Origin: a bacterium
GTDB lineage: Bacteria; Hinthialibacterota; Hinthialibacteria; OLB16
Assembly (NCBI GenBank): GCA_022072055.1
Contig: JAJVIK010000008.1
Coordinates: forward strand, 205,980 to 269,979
Direction: 5' to 3'
Length of the DNA: 64,000 nt
The notes beneath the pieces were generated by a model. The model had not been told where the DNA came from and searched no databases. It worked only from the letters and a program-made list of their open reading frames with translations. Within the stretch, counting starts at the first letter, position 1; every line of letters begins with the position of its first letter. Of the stretch, positions 6,756-16,416 are shown piece by piece. Made by a program: the position numbers and the translations under genes.

Positions 6756-8801
6756 TCACATCCAGTCGGCCACAAACCTCAAGAGGTCGAGATCATCCAC
6801 CACACCGTTGCAGTCCAAGTCCGCGTTCCCGAAGGCGGGCGGCTGGCCGGCTTTCTGACGGAGCAACTCAATCAGGTCCACCGAATTCACCTTGCCGTCG
6901 CCCGACAGGTCAGCTTGGTTCGGGCAAGTCGGAGTCGGGGACACCGTGGGTTCCACGGTGGGAGTCGCGGTCGCGCCTGTCACAATCAAGCACCACTTAT
7001 TGAGGGTTCCGGCATTCCCCACGCCGAGGTCGGCAATATTCAGCTTCCAGGTTCCAGCCAGGTTCTGTCCATCGAAACTGTTCAAACGCGCAAACGGATT
7101 GTCGGTCTGAACTGGCCTGGATGGGTCGACCGGTGGGCAGAACAAAGGTTCCCCCTCATCGTCGAACACCGCCGACAAATCCGCCGAGGGCGCTGCGCAG
7201 TTGGAGGTGTACAAGCTCACCGTGAGACCGGTGACCACATATTCCAGTGAGACAGAGAGGTCCACATTGGTCGGATGGGTGATGTCCACGAAAACATCCA
7301 AATCGGTGATAGTCCGGTTGTCCGTGATGATAAGGGTGTCTTCAAGGGCCCCGGTGGTGGAGCCTGTGGCGTCGGGGATCGCGGCGTGGGGTTCGCTGGT
7401 GTAAGGCGATCCGCAGTCGAAAAAGCGGGTGTGGGTGGGAGTCGGGGTGCGGGAGGCGGTGGTGGAGGGCGTGGGAGTGCGCGTGGGTTCCGGAGTCGGG
7501 ATCAGCAGGCGCCACTGATTGAGGACCCCCACCGACCCCGGCGCGACATCGGTGACCGTCAATCTCCAATCCCCCTCGGCCTGCTCGCCGTTGAAGGCGG
7601 CGAGAGGCTGCTCCGGGGTCGCGGATAGATGCACGGGCGGGCAGGCGCGCGTCCCGGCGGCGTCATCGAAAACAGTTGAAATGTTGTCGCTGGTTTCGCA
7701 GGCGTTGTCGAACAGGAGCACCTTGGTCCCCGTGGCCGTGTGCTCCAGCCCGAGGTCGAGATCCAACAAGTAGTCATGCGACAGGTCGATGTACACACGG
7801 AGATTCGAGATGACTCCTGAATTCGGCGGAATCCGGATTGTATCGGAGACCGTTCCCACCGAACCGTTCGCCCAATCCGGGATGGTTGCCAGGGGAGCGC
7901 TCCGGTAGGGTCCGGGGCAGAGCGCGGCGATGCCGGTCCCGAAGAATAACCGGTAATCACCGGACCCGCTGAGCGAGCGGATTTCCAGCCTGATGAAGTC
8001 ATCCGTGTGACTGCCAAACGGTATGCGCAGATAATCGTGCTCACCGACGCCTCCGAACAGACCGACTCCGCTATATTCGGTGACTCCGTTGTCGGCGTAG
8101 ACCTTGAATTGGAGGTCCGCTCCGCCCCCAGACAGGTTCTGCAGGACCACAAGCACATCCTCATTCCTTGGGACTGCCTTGCCCACGATAAACCAGTCCA
8201 CATCCGAGGCGCTCTCAATCCGACCGTTCACGGAGTTTCCGATGGAGAAGGAATTGGCGGTTCCGAAGGTGTCGTTCGGCTCGACCTCCTGGTCCACAAA
8301 GGCCGGGGCGGCGAGCATTCTGAGGAAGTTGAGGCGATAGCCGCCCTGGATCACCTCTTCGTGGTTCCAGGGAAAAACATGCGCGACCGGAGTGACATCT
8401 TGGGGGATGGAGGCTCCGGCAATTCCGGAGGTTCGAATCGCGCTGGGTCCTCCGCGGATGTCATCGTTGGCGGCGGCGGGGGATAGTTCGTTTCCAGCGT
8501 AGAGCTCGATCTCCGTGTCGATTATCGAGTTTTCGATGGGTTCAATCCAAAGCGAAACCCATTTGTCGCTAAGCGAGGGCGCGTAGTACGAATACCAATC
8601 GTCATCCGCGACACCCGCCCTTGAATCCAGCGAGGCCGCCAAGCGAGGGTCCCAGTTTCCGGGGAAGTCCACCACGGCGGATAGTTGCCGGGTTCCATTC
8701 GGCTCCCAGATGTCCTGAGCTGAAATCACGGGAGCCGAGGCAAGGAAGAAGAGCGCGCCGAGTAGCGGGTGGACCCGTTTCGAAAGGCAAATGAACCGCA
8801 T
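6756..8801 (-). CDS. Secreted protein with two proprotein-convertase P-domains and a C-terminal dockerin
   Basis: A 681-residue exported protein. A signal peptide (HPLLGALFFLASAPVISAQ) is followed by a region resembling bacterial pre-peptidase C-terminal domains (EPNGTRQL..., EPNDTFGTANSF around residues 30-290). Two P/Homo B domains follow (about 300-440 and 465-605), each with the V-x-DTI... D-L-D-L-L-EH and the closing G-x-W-x-L-x-V/I-x-D pattern ending in LNQWRL or LNKWCL. They are joined by a Thr/Pro linker. The last ~55 residues are a type I dockerin: LSGDGKVNSVDLIELL and ADLDCNGVVDDLDLLRFVADW, each a calcium loop plus helix. No peptidase domain is present. Dockerins normally bind cohesins; none is visible in this window. 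Confidence 0.85.
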   Translation of the reverse strand: MRFICLSKRVHPLLGALFFLASAPVISAQDIWEPNGTRQLSAVVDFPGNWDPRLAASLDSRAGVADDDWYSYYAPSLSDKWVSLWIEPIENSIIDTEIELYAGNELSPAAANDDIRGGPSAIRTSGIAGASIPQDVTPVAHVFPWNHEEVIQGGYRLNFLRMLAAPAFVDQEVEPNDTFGTANSFSIGNSVNGRIESASDVDWFIVGKAVPRNEDVLVVLQNLSGGGADLQFKVYADNGVTEYSGVGLFGGVGEHDYLRIPFGSHTDDFIRLEIRSLSGSGDYRLFFGTGIAALCPGPYRSAPLATIPDWANGSVGTVSDTIRIPPNSGVISNLRVYIDLSHDYLLDLDLGLEHTATGTKVLLFDNACETSDNISTVFDDAAGTRACPPVHLSATPEQPLAAFNGEQAEGDWRLTVTDVAPGSVGVLNQWRLLIPTPEPTRTPTPSTTASRTPTPTHTRFFDCGSPYTSEPHAAIPDATGSTTGALEDTLIITDNRTITDLDVFVDITHPTNVDLSVSLEYVVTGLTVSLYTSNCAAPSADLSAVFDDEGEPLFCPPVDPSRPVQTDNPFARLNSFDGQNLAGTWKLNIADLGVGNAGTLNKWCLIVTGATATPTVEPTVSPTPTCPNQADLSGDGKVNSVDLIELLRQKAGQPPAFGNADLDCNGVVDDLDLLRFVADWM

Positions 8802-9055
8802 GATTTGCTCCTCCGATAGGGAGGTCAGGCCGCGCTGGGCGGCGGGACCTCGTAGTCAAAACAAACCAGGGCGCGGGTCGGAACGACCGCTGGAGAAGCG
8901 CTTGGGCGGGAAGACCGCCTAGTGTAGCGGACTTGAGGATTATAGCACTTGGTTGGTTGGGTCGCATCCGCGTTTTTTTCCCCCTATCCGAGGGTCCGGA
9001 ACCGGGAAAGGCAATTCCGCTGGGGATGGCAACGAACCGGTCGATCCTCTTTCGC

Positions 9056-9089
9056 TTGACACCCCCGCGCGCCCGCCCGAAAATAAAGT
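9056..9089 (+). promoter_or_regulatory. Possible promoter before the radical SAM gene
   Basis: TTGACA at 9056-9061 is followed by an A/T patch AAAATAAAGT (9080-9089). The spacing to the best -10 match is 18-22 bases, so this is weaker than the recA promoter. It lies in the 312-base divergent gap 8802-9113, in which I see nothing else. Confidence 0.3.
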
Positions 9090-9113
9090 CCTTGCGGGGA
9101 GGACCTGTCCCGA

Positions 9114-10640
9114 ATGGCCAAAATCGCGCTGGTTTCACTGTATGACACGGTCGCCCTTGGGCTGCGCTATCTGTCCGCCTTCCTGAAGAAGCAGGGGCAT
9201 GAAGTCACGGTCATCTACCTGAAGCAGTACGAGGTCCTCATGAAGGAGGACTTCCCGCCCGAACCGGTGATGGACGAGGTCAACCTGGGGCTGTGTTCGC
9301 GCGGCGAGATCGCCTACTGCTACCCGCGTCACATCTCCGAAACCGAGTGGAGCCTCCTGATCGAGTTGATCCGCGAGAAGCAGGCCGACATTGTCGGCCT
9401 CTCGCTCACCTCCAAGTTCATCAACACCGCGCGCGCCCTCACCGACCGAGTCCACCGGGAGCTGGGTCTCAAGGTCATCTGGGGCGGGATCGAACCGACG
9501 GTCAATCCGGAGTTCGACATCCAGTTCGCGGACTACCTCTGCCGCGGCGAGGGGGAGCATGCCTTCGCGGATTTCGCGGCGGCTTGGGATCGGGGGGGAG
9601 ACCTGACCGCGATTCCCAACATCTGGTCGCGCGAGAATGGAACGATCCGCCGGAACGAACTGCGCCCGCTGCTCCAGGACCTCGACAGCCTACCCTTCCC
9701 CGACTTCGAGCCGGAGGGGAAGTATGAAATCAGTCATGATGGGGTCTGGCCCCGCGAGGACCGTGACTGCTGGGATGACTTCCTGGTCTGCACCTCGCGC
9801 GGATGCCCCTACAAATGCACCTTCTGCATCCATAATGTGATGCACAAGATGTATCAGGGGCAGCGTTATGTCCGCCGCCACAGCGTGGACTATGCCCTCC
9901 AGCTCCTCAAGGTCGCCAAGGAGAAATATGGGGTTCGGAAGATTCACTTCTGGGATGATATTTTTTCGATCCACAAGGAATGGCTCAAGGTCTTCCTGCC
10001 GCGTTACAGGACGGAGATCGGCCTTCCTTACTGGGCCTATGTTTACCCGCAGCAGTGCGACAAGGGGATCTGCAAATTGCTCAAGAGCGCGGGCGAGGTG
10101 GAGGTCCGGATGGGGGTCCAGAGCGGCAGCGAGGAGGTCCTCCTCAAGCAGTACGGCCGCAACGCCCCGCGCGACATGGTCCTTTCCGCCGCCAACAACC
10201 TGATCGAGGCGGGAATCGATTTCGCCATCGATATTATCACCAACAACCCCCTGGAGAGCGAAGAGGATTGCCAAAAGACCCTCGACTTGCTGCTTTCCCT
10301 GCCCCAGCCGGTCAAGATCGGCAGCGACACTCTGAGCTATCTCTCGTATTTCCCCAATTACGAAATGACCCAAATGTATGAGGCGAACAAGGACTCCCAC
10401 CCCTTGGACCCGAAGCGTTACGCCTTTTACAACCGCCTGTATCTGCTCGCCCAGTACCGTCCCCCGGAACTGATCCGGAGGCTCCAGGCCTCGACCTTCT
10501 TCCGCAAGCATCCGGAGAAGCTCCAGTACCTGTTTCCGGGGCAGGCCCCATACGCTGTTCGGCTTCTGCAACGGACCATCCCTCAAGGGGTGCGTGATCG
10601 AGCGAAAAACGCCCTCTCTCCGGTGCTGCTCAGCGGATGA
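9114..10640 (+). CDS. B12-binding radical SAM protein
   Basis: A 508-residue protein with an N-terminal cobalamin-binding fold (about 1-150; IVGLSLTSKF and VIWGGIEPTVNPE) and a central radical SAM barrel whose iron-sulfur motif is C-x3-C-x2-C in CTSRGCPYKCTFCIHN (about residue 230). The pattern 'HFWDDIFSIHKEWLK' and 'RMGVQSGSEEVL' is typical of the BchE-like / Elp3-MiaB-like barrel group. Members carry out methylations, cyclisations or other radical chemistry in cofactor, lipid or antibiotic synthesis. GGGAGGA gives a ribosome site before the ATG. No partner biosynthetic gene is next to it, so the substrate is unknown. Confidence 0.88.
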   Translation: MAKIALVSLYDTVALGLRYLSAFLKKQGHEVTVIYLKQYEVLMKEDFPPEPVMDEVNLGLCSRGEIAYCYPRHISETEWSLLIELIREKQADIVGLSLTSKFINTARALTDRVHRELGLKVIWGGIEPTVNPEFDIQFADYLCRGEGEHAFADFAAAWDRGGDLTAIPNIWSRENGTIRRNELRPLLQDLDSLPFPDFEPEGKYEISHDGVWPREDRDCWDDFLVCTSRGCPYKCTFCIHNVMHKMYQGQRYVRRHSVDYALQLLKVAKEKYGVRKIHFWDDIFSIHKEWLKVFLPRYRTEIGLPYWAYVYPQQCDKGICKLLKSAGEVEVRMGVQSGSEEVLLKQYGRNAPRDMVLSAANNLIEAGIDFAIDIITNNPLESEEDCQKTLDLLLSLPQPVKIGSDTLSYLSYFPNYEMTQMYEANKDSHPLDPKRYAFYNRLYLLAQYRPPELIRRLQASTFFRKHPEKLQYLFPGQAPYAVRLLQRTIPQGVRDRAKNALSPVLLSG

Positions 10641-10817
10641 GTCGGATTCCCTGTGGAGATGGGTGCTCCACCGGGCCGAATTTGTGATAGAATAGCTTCC
10701 ACGAAGGTCCGGATTCGGGGTGTCCGAGTTCGCCGCCTGACCTACCGCCCGTTCTTGCACATCCGACGGCGACCGCACGCCTCCCGGACAAAACGGTCTC
10801 GGAAAGGAGCAGACGCG

Positions 10818-11321
10818 ATGATTGATATCGGCACGGTCAACAGATACCTCCACGAGGGCCCCACCAAGGACCGCATCGACCGGATCCAAACGATGGGTAG
10901 GAGACTCGCGGCGCGAGTGGACGCGGTTTTTAACCTGATTGGTCGTCGCGCGGCCCAATTCGAGTCCCCGGATGGGACCACCTACCACGCGCTGATTCAC
11001 AACGAGGCGGATGACGAGACGGATTATCTGGTGGTCCACCCGGTGGGCGTGCACGACCGCAGCTTCGAGGCGATGCGGATCGAGGGCGAGTGGGCGATCA
11101 ATTACATCGATCCGGATGTCTATGAGGGCATGCTTGTGGGAATCGGGGATGTGGTGATGGAGTATGTCAACGACTCCTACAAAAGCTTCATCCTCCGCAA
11201 TGAAGGGGTCGAACCGGAGCCGCTCGATCAGGATGAGATGGATCTGGACGCCTTTTCCATTGAGATGTCTCATAGGAAAATCGCGCTCTCTCACCAGGGG
11301 AACATGCGGTTGGCGTTCTAG
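10818..11321 (+). CDS. Conserved-looking acidic protein of unknown function
   Basis: 167 residues from the ATG at 10818, chosen because GGAAAGGAG lies nine bases before it; the reading frame is open further upstream but that part is Arg-rich and unlike a protein. The sequence is soluble and acidic, with an opening helical region (TVNRYLHEGPTKDRIDRIQT), a central beta-like stretch (YHALIHNEADDETDYLVVHP) and a hydrophilic tail. I do not recognise a domain. It lies between the radical SAM gene and a terminator hairpin, so it may be transcribed with the former or alone. Confidence 0.7.
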   Translation: MIDIGTVNRYLHEGPTKDRIDRIQTMGRRLAARVDAVFNLIGRRAAQFESPDGTTYHALIHNEADDETDYLVVHPVGVHDRSFEAMRIEGEWAINYIDPDVYEGMLVGIGDVVMEYVNDSYKSFILRNEGVEPEPLDQDEMDLDAFSIEMSHRKIALSHQGNMRLAF

Positions 11322-11353
11322 AGCGATTGACTTTGGCGTGTGGCGCCTTGGAG

Positions 11354-11380
11354 GGCCACGCTCAGTCGTGGCCGGTCTTT
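11354..11380 (+). terminator. Rho-independent-like terminator
   Basis: GGCCACG (11354-11360) pairs with CGTGGCC (11367-11373) across the six-base loop CTCAGT, followed by GGTCTTT. The stem is perfect and sits 33 bases after the stop of the preceding gene; the T-tract is short. The remaining bases up to 11470 show only a GGGAGG ribosome site for the methyltransferase. Confidence 0.55.
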
Positions 11381-11470
11381 AGGTTGCAGGGGACGCGACG
11401 GAGCGCTTCCCTCCAACGCTTTATTCGAGCGAGAAGTATTCTAGTGGATCGGAGACGCTTGGGAGGCTGA

Positions 11471-12439
11471 ATGTCGGAGTGGGGAACTTTCTACAACGAG
11501 GATTGCATCAAAGGCTGTCGCCGCCGTGTCCCTCCGAATTCAGTCGACCTGATCATCACCGATCCGCCCTATGGCATCGGTGGGGATCGGCTGCACAAGC
11601 ATTACAACCGGAGGGAGGAGTTTGTCCTCGACGGGTATGTCGAGGTCCCCTCCAAGCACTACGCTGAGTTCAGTCGCCGTTGGATCACCGAGGCGGAGCG
11701 CATTCTCCGCCCCGGAGGGTCGCTCTATGTGGTTTCGGGCTACACCAACCTCCGTCATATCTTAAACGCCCTGGCCGAGACCTCCCTGGTTGAGGTCAAT
11801 CACCTGATCTGGCGCTACAACTTCGGAGTTTACACGCGCGCAAAGTATATCTCCTCGCACTACCATGTCCTTTACTATGTGAAGCCGGGAGGGCCTGTCA
11901 CCTTCAACGCCTTCTGCCGCTTCGGCGAGGCGGAGCGGACCGATGGGGAACGCTCCCTGAACTACCAGGACCGCGAAGATGTCTGGATCATCAATCGGGA
12001 GTACAAGCCGGGGCGGACCAAGAACAAGAATCAGCTCCCGATGGAGCTCCTGACCAGGATCATTCAATACAGCAGCAACCCGGGAGACTTGGTGGCGGAC
12101 CTCTTCCTAGGTTCATTCTCAACGGCCAAGGCCGCCATCGGCCTGGGCCGTCGAGCGCTCGGGTTCGAACTCAGCAAGACTGCTTTCGCGCATCATGTGA
12201 GGCAGATCCATCATCTCCTTCCGGGATCGATGCTGAGCGGCCTGCGAACCCCGCGCGGGAAATCGGTCCCCAATCGGGGAAAGGCCTGGACGGAGCGAGA
12301 GCGGAACCGGGTCTTAAGGCGCTATCGCGCCCTTCGCGGGCAAGGGAAGACCAAGAAGGACGCGATCCAGATGCTTGGGGATGAATTCGGGAGGGGGCGA
12401 TTCTCGATTCTGAATGTCCTTGAACGGTTTGAAAGCTGA
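11471..12439 (+). CDS. DNA methyltransferase (N6-adenine/N4-cytosine type), apparently orphan
   Basis: A 322-residue protein of the D12/N4-N6 methyltransferase group. Motif IV is TDPPYGIGG near the N-terminus (about residue 31) and the SAM-binding motif I is LVADLFLGSFSTAKAAIGLG near residue 205, so the order is IV before I, as in the beta class. The segment between them (FGVYTRAKYISSHYHVLYYV) would contain the target recognition part. After the catalytic fold a basic tail (about 250-322, TERERNRVLRRYRALRGQGK) resembles a helix-turn-helix. No restriction endonuclease is adjacent, so it probably acts as a solitary, possibly regulatory, methylase. The recognition site cannot be read from the sequence. 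Confidence 0.85.
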   Translation: MSEWGTFYNEDCIKGCRRRVPPNSVDLIITDPPYGIGGDRLHKHYNRREEFVLDGYVEVPSKHYAEFSRRWITEAERILRPGGSLYVVSGYTNLRHILNALAETSLVEVNHLIWRYNFGVYTRAKYISSHYHVLYYVKPGGPVTFNAFCRFGEAERTDGERSLNYQDREDVWIINREYKPGRTKNKNQLPMELLTRIIQYSSNPGDLVADLFLGSFSTAKAAIGLGRRALGFELSKTAFAHHVRQIHHLLPGSMLSGLRTPRGKSVPNRGKAWTERERNRVLRRYRALRGQGKTKKDAIQMLGDEFGRGRFSILNVLERFES

Positions 12440-12469
12440 TCGGACTGTCCAGATGAACAAAAATGGAGG

Positions 12470-12498
12470 TTGACACCCGCCACCGCCGACACTAGCTT
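12470..12498 (+). promoter_or_regulatory. Promoter for the subtilase-like gene
   Basis: TTGACA (12470-12475), a 17-base spacer and TAGCTT (12493-12498) lie in the gap after the methyltransferase gene, about 58 bases before the chosen subtilase ATG. Confidence 0.45.
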
Positions 12499-12556
12499 GA
12501 GTCGAGCCGGTTTCCGGCCACGCCCCCACAATGCCAGCCTACCCGGGTGGTGCGAA

Positions 12557-14485
12557 ATGCCTCGTCGATCCTTGATCCCATTTTGTTTCCTATTGTTGAT
12601 CGTGTCCGCGAAGTCCTTCGGTGGAGCCAATTCCAAGGTCGAGGCGCTGTGCGAAGGAAACCCAAGTCTGACCAAAATGACCTCGGACCTACTTCAGGCG
12701 AGGCTTGCCGCGAAGTCCGGGAAGTCCACTCCACTCGCCGCGCTTGCGAAGGCCGCGCCGCACGCCATCCGCGAGGGGAAGCTGCAGTGCCTGATCGGCG
12801 CGACCGCGCTCTCCAAGGATCTCCTGGATTCCTGCCGCGATGCGGGTCTGGAGGTGGTCGGAACTTACGAGAGGGATGGCCTCCACGGGATCACGGTGCG
12901 CTGCGATAGCGCGCTCCAGTTCGATGCCATCGCCGCGCGCGAGGATGTCCGTGGGATTCGCCCGGAGCCGATCTGGGTTACCTCGGCGGGATCGGTGACC
13001 ACGCAGGGGGACCCTTCCCTACGCGCCGATCTCGCGCGCGGCCAGTTCGGGGTGGATGGTAGCGGAACGCGGGTGGGTGTGCTGAGCGACACGGTCCACC
13101 GAGTCACGGGCGGAACCCTCGCGGGCAACACCCTGACCGGCTCCGGGCCGCAGCTCTCAGGCGACCTCCCCGCGCAGGTGCGGGTCCTGGACCCCGGACC
13201 GGGGGTGGGCGGAGATGAAGGCGCGGGGATGCTGGAAATTGTCCATGATCTCGCGCCGGGGGCGGCGCTTTCATTCGCCTCGGCGGCTTCGGGCTATTTC
13301 ACCTTCGCGCAGAACATCGGCAACCTCGCGAACGACCCGGGTTTTGAATGCGATGTGCTGGTGGATGACATCGCCTACCTGTCCGAACCGATGTACCAAG
13401 ATGGCCCCATCGCTCAGGCGGTGGATGCCGCGGTGGCGGGAGGCGCCGCCTATTTCTCCGCGGCGGGCAACATTGCCGACAACGCCCACGAGCGGGAATA
13501 TCGAGACACGATCAATTTCCTCGACGACCAATCCACCCCTCCAAGTGGAGTGGACCTGCATGACTTTGGGTTCGCCATGGGCAGCGGCACGGACACCCAC
13601 CTCGAGATCATCATGCTGGCCAATGCGACCCTCAACGCCTTCCTCCACTGGGACGAGCCCTACCATGGGGTTCTGGCCTCCGGCCCTGGCGCGGAGGCGG
13701 ATCTGGACCTCTATCTGGTCAATTCAACTGCACCTCCCGGCCCCGCCAACACCCTGGCTCAGAGCACCTCGTTTCAGGGTACGGTGGGGTCTCCGATGGG
13801 AGAAGCGGTGGAGGGATTTCAATTTACCCATCCCACCGGGGGGACTGTTTATCTGGTGATTGACCATTTCGCCGGTCGGGAGCCGGTGAACCTGCATCTA
13901 CTCGCTCATCTCACCGGCGCCGGCGGCGCTACCCTAGTGGACAAACCGCTGATGCGTGACCGGACGGTTTACGGGCACAACACGGCGGCGGGGGCGATGG
14001 CGGTGGCGGCCATGTTCTACGGGGAGATCGACAGCGGGGGGGCCTTGTCGGGTTCACCCACGCTGCTCGATGTGGAAGGGTTTTCATCGCTCGGCGGCAA
14101 TCTCCCGATTTATTTCACCCCCTTCGGCAGTCCGAGGCTCGCGCCTCCGGAGACTCGCTTCAAACCGGATCTCACCGCGGCGGATGGCGGCAACACGAGC
14201 TTCTTTGGGGGGGACACACCTTTTGACGCGGACTCCTTCCCGAACTTCTTCGGCACTTCCGCCGCCGCGCCGCACGCCGCCGGGGTCGCCGCGCTGGTGC
14301 TGGAAGCGCAGCCGCTGCTTTCACCAACCGAGCTCTATGATGTCCTTAAGAACACCGCCATCGACGCCGAGACCGCCGGTCCCGACATTCAATCCGGGGC
14401 GGGGCTACTCGATGCGCACGCCGCGGTCGGGGCGGTTCAGGGACCCGAGACCTCCTCGGTGATGGACTGGGCGCTGTATGAGTGA
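12557..14485 (+). CDS. Secreted subtilase-like (S8) serine protease with an altered His motif
   Basis: 642 residues from the ATG at 12557, which gives a normal signal peptide (RRSLIPFCFLLLIVSAKSFG); the longer reading would put 29 unlikely residues before it. A propeptide-like region (to about 150) precedes the S8 fold. The Asp motif is VGVLSDTVH (Asp178), the oxyanion Asn lies in YFSAAGN (Asn315) and the nucleophile motif is GTSAAAPHAAG (Ser568). The usual H-G-T-H-V-A block is replaced by GGDEGAGMLEIVHD, which puts Asp220-Glu221 where the catalytic His is expected. A jelly-roll-like insert (about 350-480) separates Asn and Ser. The enzyme may be inactive, or may use an acidic residue as in sedolisins. 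It is exported and probably acts in the periplasm or outside. Confidence 0.82.
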   Translation: MPRRSLIPFCFLLLIVSAKSFGGANSKVEALCEGNPSLTKMTSDLLQARLAAKSGKSTPLAALAKAAPHAIREGKLQCLIGATALSKDLLDSCRDAGLEVVGTYERDGLHGITVRCDSALQFDAIAAREDVRGIRPEPIWVTSAGSVTTQGDPSLRADLARGQFGVDGSGTRVGVLSDTVHRVTGGTLAGNTLTGSGPQLSGDLPAQVRVLDPGPGVGGDEGAGMLEIVHDLAPGAALSFASAASGYFTFAQNIGNLANDPGFECDVLVDDIAYLSEPMYQDGPIAQAVDAAVAGGAAYFSAAGNIADNAHEREYRDTINFLDDQSTPPSGVDLHDFGFAMGSGTDTHLEIIMLANATLNAFLHWDEPYHGVLASGPGAEADLDLYLVNSTAPPGPANTLAQSTSFQGTVGSPMGEAVEGFQFTHPTGGTVYLVIDHFAGREPVNLHLLAHLTGAGGATLVDKPLMRDRTVYGHNTAAGAMAVAAMFYGEIDSGGALSGSPTLLDVEGFSSLGGNLPIYFTPFGSPRLAPPETRFKPDLTAADGGNTSFFGGDTPFDADSFPNFFGTSAAAPHAAGVAALVLEAQPLLSPTELYDVLKNTAIDAETAGPDIQSGAGLLDAHAAVGAVQGPETSSVMDWALYE

Positions 14486-14622
14486 AGTGCGGCCCCGACC
14501 CGCCGCCCCGCTGACCCTTGCGCTCCCCCTCATTTGCCCCGAGGATAACCCCCACGAACAGGGATCATCCCCCACGGGATGATACGATTCAGTCAAGTCT
14601 TCTCTCTCTTGAAAGGCGTGCC

Positions 14623-15366
14623 ATGGGCGACAGACTCAAGGACAAACGGATCATTGTAACCGGAGGAGGCTCCGGATTGGGGAAGGCCATCGCACTGCGG
14701 AGCGCGGAGCAAGGGGCCAAGGTCCTCATCACTGCGCGCCGTGCGGCGCGCCTGGAGGCCACCGCTAAACTCTCCGATCAAATCCACTATGTCTCCGCCG
14801 ACCTCACCTCCGAGGAGGGACCTCAGAATGTCGTCGAGGAGGCGGTTAAAGTCCTCGGGGGAATCGATGTGTTGGTCAACAACTCCGGAATCTTCATCTC
14901 CCCGCCGATCGAAGAGACCCCCATGGAACTGTATGACAAGCTGTTTAACGTGAATGTCCGTGGGCTTTACCGCATGACCCGCGCCGCGCTGCCCGAACTC
15001 CGCAAGGGCAACGGCCCAAACATCATCAACATGGCCTCGATTGTCGGGCTGATCGGCATCCCCAATGTCACCTGTTACTCCGCCACCAAGGGGGCGGTGA
15101 TCCAGATCACCCGCTCGCTTGCGGCGGAACTGGGTCCCGAGAAGATTCGGGTCAATTGTGTCTGCCCGGGCCTGGTGCGCACCGAGCTTACCGAGGAGAT
15201 GATGAAGGATGAGAGTTTCCTGAAGCAGATCCTCCCGAATTATGCCCTTGGGCGCTTCGGGGTCCCGGATGACGTGGCCCACGCCTGTGTGTACCTCGCT
15301 TCGGATGAGGCGGCTTGGCTGACGGGAGTGGTCCTCCCGGTGGATGGGGGATACACGGCGCTCTAG
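14623..15366 (+). CDS. Short-chain dehydrogenase/reductase (SDR)
   Basis: A 247-residue classical SDR. The cofactor motif is TGGGSGLG (residues 13-20), followed by the NNSG motif (NNSGIF), the catalytic Ser in MASIVGL and the Y-x3-K pair in YSATKGA. The PGLVRTEL and the closing [10 protein letters not shown] are typical of the FabG-like group. Arg residues after the second strand (TARRAARL) suggest NADP(H). The ATG at 14623 is chosen because the fold starts there. Substrate is unknown; the gene stands alone upstream of cysK, with which it shares strand and a 91-base gap. Confidence 0.88.
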   Translation: MGDRLKDKRIIVTGGGSGLGKAIALRSAEQGAKVLITARRAARLEATAKLSDQIHYVSADLTSEEGPQNVVEEAVKVLGGIDVLVNNSGIFISPPIEETPMELYDKLFNVNVRGLYRMTRAALPELRKGNGPNIINMASIVGLIGIPNVTCYSATKGAVIQITRSLAAELGPEKIRVNCVCPGLVRTELTEEMMKDESFLKQILPNYALGRFGVPDDVAHACVYLASDEAAWLTGVVLPVDGGYTAL

Positions 15367-15457
15367 CGGTGGAAATCGAAGCCAAAGGGGGTGTATTGCC
15401 ATTTCCCCCGGGACTTCCGTACCATTCGTCTTTCAAAGAGAAGGAGGATCGGACACC

Positions 15458-16405
15458 ATGGGTCGCATCTACAACGACATCACCGAGACCATCGGGAACA
15501 CCCCCCTGGTCCGCCTCAATCGCATGAGCGCGGGACTCAAGGCCACGGTGGCCTGTAAGCTGGAGTTCTTCAATCCGCTATCCAGCGTGAAAGACCGCAT
15601 CGCGGTCAGCATGATCGAGGCCGCCGAGAAATTCGGGGAGCTCAAGAAGGACATGGTCATCATCGAGCCGACCAGTGGAAACACGGGGATCGGTCTGGCC
15701 TTTGTCGCCGCCGCCCGCGGGTATCGTTTGATCCTCACGATGCCGGAGTCGATGTCGATGGAACGCCGCATTCTGCTCGCCATGCTGGGCGCGGAGCTGG
15801 TCCTCACCCCCGCCGCCAAGGGGATGCCGGGAGCCATCGCGCGCGCGGAGGAGCTGGTGGCCGAAACTCCCAACGCCTGGATGCCCCAACAGTTCAAGAA
15901 CCCCGCCAACCCGGAGATCCACCGCAAGACCACCGCGGAGGAAATCTGGAACGACACGGACGGCAAAGTGGATGTCGTGATCTCCGGGGTCGGCACGGGC
16001 GGCACCATGACCGGCGTGGGCGAGGTCCTCAAGGCCCGCAAGCCGAGTGTCCGGATGGTCGGGGTCGAACCCCAGGATTCCCCGGTGCTCTCCGGCGGCA
16101 AGCCGGGGCCGCACAAGATTCAGGGCATCGGCGCGGGGTTCGTGCCGGATATTCTGAACACCAAGATCATCGACGAGGTGATTCAGGTGAGCAACGAACA
16201 GGCCTTTGAAAGGGCGCGTCAAGCGGCCACCCAGGAGGGGATCCTTTGCGGCATCTCCTCCGGCGCGGCGCTGCACGCCGGGCTGGCGGTCGCGGCGCGT
16301 CCCGAAAGCGAGGGAAAGCTGATTGTGGTGGTCCTGCCGAGCTGCGGCGAGCGTTACCTCTCGACCATGCTCGCCGATGAGGCTCGCGCCCGAGTGACCA
16401 CCTGA
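15458..16405 (+). CDS. cysK: Cysteine synthase A (O-acetylserine sulfhydrylase)
   Basis: 315 residues from the ATG at 15458, which has AAGGAGG eleven bases upstream. The PLP lysine is Lys45 in [11 protein letters not shown]; the substrate loop is [11 protein letters not shown], the phosphate-binding loop [12 protein letters not shown], and the C-terminal [10 protein letters not shown] and [14 protein letters not shown] are all conserved. CysK joins sulfide to O-acetylserine to give cysteine in the cytoplasm. It is a fold-type II PLP enzyme and the match is full length. No cysE or sulfate assimilation gene is nearby. Confidence 0.95.
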   Translation: MGRIYNDITETIGNTPLVRLNRMSAGLKATVACKLEFFNPLSSVKDRIAVSMIEAAEKFGELKKDMVIIEPTSGNTGIGLAFVAAARGYRLILTMPESMSMERRILLAMLGAELVLTPAAKGMPGAIARAEELVAETPNAWMPQQFKNPANPEIHRKTTAEEIWNDTDGKVDVVISGVGTGGTMTGVGEVLKARKPSVRMVGVEPQDSPVLSGGKPGPHKIQGIGAGFVPDILNTKIIDEVIQVSNEQAFERARQAATQEGILCGISSGAALHAGLAVAARPESEGKLIVVVLPSCGERYLSTMLADEARARVTT

Positions 16406-16416
16406 CGGAATCGCCG

